A DNA stretch of 64,000 bases from Hexactinellida sp. DTS-2022 (taxonomy: Eukaryota > Porifera > Hexactinellida). The stretch is taken from contig JAPNXP010000002.1 of NCBI GenBank assembly GCA_028753945.1, positions 3,224,001 to 3,288,000 of the forward strand. The letters are read 5' to 3'. The notes below the pieces were generated by a model. That model searched no databases. It was not told the origin of the DNA and saw nothing but the letters and a program-made list of their open reading frames with translations. The translations under genes and the position numbers were made by a program. This document shows positions 58,374-64,000 of this stretch, one piece after another; position 1 is the first letter of the stretch; every line of letters starts with the position of its first letter.

Positions 58374-59782
58374 TTAACGCTGGTTCTGACTATAAATGCA
58401 TTACTGAGTATCTATAACTCACTACTCGTTTATCCTAGTGAGCTAATACTTTCAATATAACAAGGACATAGTGTATAGGCAATTTTAAGACTGTTAGCAC
58501 TCTCATATATGGCTTCAAAACACTGATTTTTTTTGAAATTCTATATTTATGCTCCCATATAGAATAATATAGTACTAAAGCTTATTTCTGATGAATTGAA
58601 AGAGAGTACAAATCTAAAAATCGGTCCAATCCATTCTACCATGTCCCCTTTATTTACTCGACGTAGGTGTTAATATCAAAATGTCAAATTTTTCTGTCGG
58701 AATTGCTGGATTTTAGAATAAACGGACGTTTATCCACATTTGATCCACTTTTTGCTCCCAAATGGCCCAAGTTTGTAAAATAAGGACGAAATCGGACATT
58801 CTGAACTGTAACAGGTCTAAGTTAACAAATTATAGTGATATATTCCAAATCTCAGCGTTATATCTTCAAAAGTTTCCCCAAAACTAAGCTTTAAAATTGT
58901 GGCATGCTATAATTAGATATGGTGGTATTCAGGTGGCAGAGAGGATTTTCGACACGTCTACAGGGAAGAATATTGATTGGGGAAGGATTTAAAATAGGCC
59001 ATCTCTCTGGAATTCAATCACTGATAGTGTCTGAAAGTTAGAACTAAGCTCTAGTTCACTTTTGAATTTGGATTGTCTCTCTTTGATGGTCACATGACAC
59101 CTCCATATATGGGCATTCAAAATTTATGGCAAGGTAACCATTTGGTTTTGACTGATTTTTGACTTTGCAATGATTTAGTAATGATATATCAATATGATTA
59201 GTAATTTAGAGCTAAGTTCTAGAGTATCCCGTTTAGGAGATACAAATTTGCATGTGTCATCAAAATTGGTCACATTCACACTACCTTATAGGGCAATTTC
59301 GAAAATAGGGCGTCCTAGGCTCACAAAATGTATTATTTACATATGGGAAACCATGTATGCTGATCATTTTTCACTAGTAAAATTTTAATTTATCTCTTTT
59401 CCTCTCTGAGTTACAAATTAGCTAAGAATCCGTACCCTGAAGACCGCCGAAGGGCTATAACTTTTGCAATTTCCACTTTTATCTCAAAACCTTTGTTGAG
59501 TTGTGCAAAAATTTTGTCAGACTATCATATGTCTGAATATTGAAACTTTGTAAATACAATAAATAGTTATTTTAACGAGGGCAACACCTTTGGAGTTATA
59601 AAACCGCGTTTTAATATTAAAAGCTGCTCTACTAAAACAGTCATAACTCTGGAAATAATGTTCGGATCGATGAAAACCCAAGTCCCCTCGATAGATACCA
59701 TCCTTCCGCAGTTTCTGTAAAATTATTGTAAAAATTTGAACATTTCCAACTTTGGTCGATTGAAAGGCGGAACCAGCGTTAA
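58374..59782. mobile_element. TTAA-bounded element, family E, copy 2
   Basis: TTAA-CGCTGGTTCTGACT to AAAGGCGGAACCAGCG-TTAA, 1409 bp. It matches 11872-13261 in reverse, so the family is about 1.4 kb with no transposase. It contains a CCATATATGG (59103). Confidence 0.85.
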
Positions 59783-59861
59783 TGTTGTTTGTTCGAACTT
59801 AACAGAAAAATAGGCTATTACAATTTACAACATTTCTAACACTCCTGTTTATAATTAAATA

Positions 59862-60120
59862 CCGTATTTATTCGAATAGTAGCCTCTATTCGAATAATCG
59901 CCTACCTCCAATATACGCCCCCCTAAAGGAGCAAATAAAAATTTATCACTGCTACCCGGAGTAAACATTTATATCTAATATAACTCACAATACGATTATC
60001 AACCGATTATCATAAATAAATTGTAATAAAATGTGATATTCTAGAAAATTGCTCAAAATTGTGGGTCCAAAAATGGAGTAAAAACAATAATCGCCTAGGC
60101 TACTATTCGAGTAAATACGG
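59862..60120. mobile_element. TA-flanked MITE (CCGTATTTATTCGAATAG ends)
   Basis: CCGTATTTATTCGAATAGTA to TACTATTCGAGTAAATACGG, TA on both sides, 259 bp. Tc1/mariner-type target. Confidence 0.82.
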
Positions 60121-60249
60121 TAATTATTATTACGGAATAAAAAATTATTAGTTTGTATGTACCGAATACACGAGGATAGCAACCGGCATTCGATCTATTT
60201 CCAAATTACACAAACTCCTTAGTGTTTATTGATACAATGTAGTCTAGTC

Positions 60250-60345
60250 ATTAATTGTGTGCAGGTACCAGTTTGTGCCTGCACACACTAATAATACACT
60301 GATTGTGTGCGGTCAAACAGCAGTGTGTACCTGCACACACTAACA
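60250..60345. repeat. Short inverted GTGTGCAGGTAC repeats
   Basis: TTAATTGTGTGCAGGTACCA and GTGTACCTGCACACACTAA are inverted, with a second inner copy (GTGCCTGCACACACTAA). Possible tiny MITE. Confidence 0.45.
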
Positions 60346-60392
60346 TGACAATGTGTGTGGTACACACCGCAACATAAATACATTTAAAAATT

Positions 60393-60970
60393 TACTTGTT
60401 TATCATCCAGATTTTTTATAAAATAAGGACGGCGGACGGGATTTTCTTTTTCTTTTTAATTCCATTAATATGAAACAACATATCTAAGGCCGTATAAAAT
60501 AAATAACTTGTTTATCATCCCCGTCCGCCCAAATTTTAACTACCCGTCCGGATCTATTTTATTATTATCTTATGAACATAATCGTACAAAATATAAGCAA
60601 TAACTTGTGTAAAGTACCTACTATGTATGAATTTTTAATAAGTTCTATATTTTAGAGCATTACTTTAATTATTTGGCATTGCCATGTTATTTTCTAATTA
60701 TATTTAATATTAATATTTATTTTTTGGCATAGGATGATGTTATTTGCATATTAATAGAAATAAAAAATAAAAATAAAATCCCGTCCGCCGTCCCAATTTT
60801 CTCGAAAAATATGGATGATAAACAAGTAATTTATTTTATGTGGCCTAATATCAAATAATACATATTCTCATATAATTTAATTAGAAAAACACAAGGCAAT
60901 GCCCAAAATATAAAAGTAATGCTCTAAAATTCTTGACTTATTAATTGAAAACAATTAAATGTCTACTAAG
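60393..60970. mobile_element. Older Harbinger-type MITE split by a younger copy
   Basis: 60393-60482 and 60849-60960 are the two parts of one diverged copy of the 358 bp family, separated by the young copy at 60488-60845. Confidence 0.65.
60488..60845. mobile_element. Harbinger-type MITE, copy 2 (358 bp)
   Basis: GGCCGTATAAAATAAAT to ATTTATTTTATGTGGCC flanked by TAA on both sides. Near-identical in reverse to 17647-18004. Confidence 0.88.
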
Positions 60971-61087
60971 GGGGGGGGACCCATCTGAAATTGTTGTATT
61001 TTACTATCCGGCTAAATTGAATTTATATTAATAATACAGAATGTAACAAGTATTAATTGCATATTCCCAATTTGATGTGACACTATC

Positions 61088-61441
61088 ATGCAAATTTTCT
61101 GGACAATATGCATATTGCTGGACATTATGCAAATTGTCTGGTTGCATGATGGCATTATGCAAATTGCTGGACATTATTCAAATTGTCTGGTTGGTATGAT
61201 GGGATTATGTAAATTGCTGGACATTATGCAAATTGTCTGGTTTGTAGGATGGCATTATGCAAATTGCTGGACATTATGCAAATTGTCTGGTTGGTGTGAT
61301 GGCATTATGCAAATTGCTAGAAAAAAACAGCATTATGCAAAATGCCCAAGCAATATGCAAATTGCCACAAAAACTTGCATTTTGCATATTGCCTGGGCAT
61401 TATGCAAAATGCCCAGTTTCGCATATTGCCCATAACATATA
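61088..61441. repeat. 60 bp tandem array rich in ATGCAAAT
   Basis: About four to five 60 bp units of the form GCAAATTGCTGGACATTATG plus CAAATTGTCTGGTTGG...ATGGCATTAT. The octamer ATGCAAAT occurs about nine times. The terminal part matches the left array in reverse. Confidence 0.75.
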
Positions 61442-61696
61442 GGTATGCTGTTTGAATTTCGCAATTAAATATTTCCAATATGAATATTTATTGTTGTTGT
61501 TTACGAAAAGAGGTGAACAAATTAATGAGATTTCAAAATGAACCTAGAAGCTAGCTTTCAACGGGTATTATTGGGAAACATTATGCTGATACGGAATTTG
61601 CTATATTTGAAATTTTAATATCAATATTAAATGTTGTTGTTCTTTACAAAATTAGTAACAAATTGATCAATATTCAAAATGATTCGATAGGATAGC

Positions 61697-63003
61697 CATC
61701 CTGCCAACCTATTTGAGATATATCCCTGTACGAGACTCCTATTTCCCCCTGTACATTGGCCATAATCCCTGTACACCAGTGGCGTAGCCAGACCTTGAGG
61801 CCAACCTGGGCACACTTGGGGCACTCACCCACGGCGTAGCCAGAAGAATGGTACCCGAATATTGATGCGGCTAGCTAAAATATTGTTGCGATTAAGGCCG
61901 CACCCGCCGCACCTGCTCTTGCGGGCCTGTCATATATACTATGTGAATATTTTTACATTTAGTAATATTTATGTCTAAGATTACCAAAACAAATTTAACC
62001 TTCTCTGCCATGTGTTTTTCTTTATAACCTACCCTACTAAACTAGTTATACACTTAACTTCTGCACTGAAATTAATGGACAATAAAATAATCAATAACCC
62101 TGGCGAGTGAGTGAATGGATAGTAATATTGTATTACAACTAATTGTATTACAATAATAGAAAAAGCTATTAAGATTTCCATCCGCTCTCTATCTCTCTAC
62201 TGTATTTTTGTGAAAGATAGAGAACTCATGTTATCCATAATCATTCCATAGTGCGCAGCCTTTAGTTAATTGCACGAGTTAATTCGACATCAAATCTATT
62301 TTGCATGAATTTCGACATCATTGCGAATAATTAATTTAAATATATAATTTTTCGGCGGTGTACGAATACTTTTGGAAGGGCACTATATAGTTCGGATAAT
62401 AGAGATTGCACACATTTGAAAAAAAAAGCTCAAGAAAGCATGAGAGTATTTAGATTTTGAACGAGAGTATTTGGTTTGAACAATAATAGGACAGTAAAGT
62501 AGCGGTATCCATAAAGAATATGTGCACCCCATCCTTGTGCTGGATGCGCCCTTGCAGCAGGCCCTAACTATGTATTTTAGCAGGGTACGCAGAGTTGAAA
62601 TACTGAGGCGGTGGGGGCCCAACCTTTGTGCGACAACCGGGGCCTCAGCCGCGCTAACCGGGGCCTGAGCTGCGCTAACTGGGGCCTGGCCCCGGCTGGC
62701 CCCCCCCCCCTGGCTACGCCACTGCTGAACACCCCAAAGAATCTTTCTTGTAAAGGTGAAAACATTAGTTTATATAGACTGTACAGGGAATCCCTGTATA
62801 CTCGAATAGGAACAGAGTATTTACACAAAAAGAAAGCTGTATTTAGATGGTGTAGACATGTTTAGGTATTGTTAATAGACTCACAATCAATAATTTTTCC
62901 CTAGCTAAAAATCCCAGTACAAATTTAAAAATCCCTGTACGGTGAGCCTAAATGGTCAAAATCCCTGTACTATACAGGGAAACCCTGTACGGTTGGCAGT
63001 ATG
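61697..63003. mobile_element. Family H element, copy 2
   Basis: CATCCTGCCAACC to GGTTGGCAGTATG with an exact 7 bp duplication GGATAGC (61690-61696, 63004-63010). GTACAGGGA words lie in both subterminal regions. Interrupted by a hAT at 61777. Confidence 0.8.
61777..62724. mobile_element. Non-autonomous hAT (CAGTGGCGTAGCCAG ends)
   Basis: CAGTGGCGTAGCCAG to CTGGCTACGCCACTG, a classic hAT tip; the 8 bp flanks CTGTACAC and CTGAACAC match at seven of eight positions. 948 bp, no transposase. The right end is rich in GGGGCCTGGC words. Confidence 0.87.
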
Positions 63004-63010
63004 GGATAGC

Positions 63011-63810
63011 TTCAAACGGACGCAATAGCTAATTGGATATGCTGATATTGAAACTGGCTATTATACATTTCTAAATAATTTAATTTTTGGTTTAGAATTG
63101 AATAAGCAACCCCGCTCGTAGGGCAGTGTAATTCACCGTGAAGTCATAGACACCGAAGGGCCCGTGGTATAAAACTCATTAATATTGTTGAAATAAAGAT
63201 AAGTAATACAACAGATAAATGAAATTTACCTAAGATACATTTATTTTCGAATAGCGATGTTTCCTCGAATATTAGGACAAAATAGTCCGATGAACAAAAT
63301 AATTCGATGACAAAATAATCCAATTTCGACTGTATTTGAAATTTGCATGTATTTATAGAGTCCAAACGTAGGCTGAGGGAATTCACTTAATTGATTTTCA
63401 TCCAATTAAATGGCAATATGCAATTCTATAATGCACACTTAGCAACTGATAGATACACTAAAATCAAATCATACTATTGAATGCTAGCTCAGAACTGATT
63501 GAGGAATTACAAGAACTACAGATTTGAAATTTGGCAGGTGTGGGCAATATTGTATTTAAGAAACATGTTTACATCGAAGAAAGCTATTCGCATCTTCCTT
63601 GACACAAGGTGGCAAATTGATTGACAAATAATATTCTAGTGTTGTCTATGTATGGATTAGAAGACATTCAATTGTCTCTATCAGTCGTTAAGTGTGCATT
63701 AAAGCATAGGCGCCATGTTTTCTGTATTCATTCAAAAGCTGGGGCAGGGGGTCATTTCCAAACCATTAAATACTTCTTGCCTTATTTCGACTATTGACCA
63801 GAAATGACGT
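63011..63810. other. No gene seen
   Basis: AT-rich. A short CACCGAAGGGC word near 63140 relates to the 51.5-52.2 kb repeat. The minus-strand frame at 63144-63386 shows no family resemblance. Confidence 0.4.
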
Positions 63811-64000
63811 GTTCAGCATACTTGTTTACCTATAATACTCGTTGAAAGCTAACTTCTAGGTTGTTTGGAATTTTCATTAATTTGGTAACTATTTTGTGTA
63901 AACAACAACAACAAATATTCATATTAGAAAATTTTAACCGCGAAAATCATGTTCAGCATTCTTGTTTACCTATAATACTCGTTGAAAGCTAACTTCTAGG
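63811..64000. repeat. Tandem repeat, about 140 bp unit, running off the window
   Basis: The unit GTTCAGCATACTTGTTTACC ... ACTCGTTGAAAGCTAACTTC starts near 63811 and again near 63950, with an AACAACAACAACAAATATTC stretch between. Single related units are at 11580-11760 and 61440-61575. Confidence 0.65.

Larger units (their letters stand above)
57786..61441. mobile_element. Element with ATGCAAAT-array ends, filled with insertions
   Basis: Inverted ends TATATGTTATGGGCAATATG extend about 65 bp at 57786 and 61441. The left array runs to about 58338 and the right array from about 61088. Insertions inside: a hAT-like MITE (57961-58261), a family E element (58374-59782), a TA MITE (59862-60120) and Harbinger MITEs (60393-60970). 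No transposase is recognised. Confidence 0.68.

Overview
This is a 64 kb stretch of an AT-rich animal (metazoan) nuclear genome that is almost wholly transposable-element sequence. The coding traces are all of animal-type mobile elements: three hAT transposases (ZMYM1/TTF type, BED/Hermes type, SCAND3/ZBED5 type), a THAP-type P transposase, a RAG1/Transib-like transposase, another DDE transposase remnant and a Ty3/gypsy fossil. GT-AG introns, target-site duplications and dense nested MITEs also rule out a prokaryote. I cannot name the species; an invertebrate with small introns is my inference. The only candidate for host coding sequence is a short chain of four spliced-looking exons at 37.6-38.4 kb.

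Layout. 1-14 kb: TTAA-bounded non-autonomous elements of several families. One of them (1173-8277) was hit by a young gypsy element (1664-6606) and by a TTA-flanked CACTG-ended element (6643-8070), each with further insertions. 8429-9130 is a long foldback. 14.65-21.84 kb: a tandem satellite split by a hAT (14776-21379), which itself holds a 358 bp Harbinger-type MITE and a second hAT (18157-21342). That second hAT has six exons and looks coding-competent. 21.8-30 kb: more TTAA elements, a microsatellite and a palindromic minisatellite. 30.4-33.6 kb: a P-element transposase gene cut by a Tc1-like MITE and capped by a stack of three further insertions. 33.6-36 kb: a large palindrome with a TTAA element in one arm. 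37.6-40.2 kb: the exon chain and an integrase-like fossil.

40550-51243 is the most striking unit: about 10.7 kb bounded by about 129 bp inverted repeats built from a TTTCGTGACAGGAC-like motif, with a perfect 9 bp target duplication (GGTCTAATC). Inside are a RAG1-like transposase core, a 1.5 kb element with 158 bp inverted repeats carrying another DDE remnant, and stacks of MITEs up to four levels deep. 52.5-54.7 kb is a broken SCAND3/ZBED5-like hAT. 54.7-56 kb is an inverted-repeat element whose arms are 10 bp tandem arrays. 57.8-61.4 kb is an element whose ends are arrays rich in ATGCAAAT, filled with further insertions. 61.7-63 kb is a hAT-in-element nest, and the window ends in a tandem repeat.

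There is no operon-like cooperation. The structure is a stratigraphy of insertions, datable by who interrupts whom. At least twelve elements are bounded on both sides by TTAA (piggyBac or Kolobok-type target choice), yet no transposase of either type was recognised here, so they were presumably mobilised in trans.
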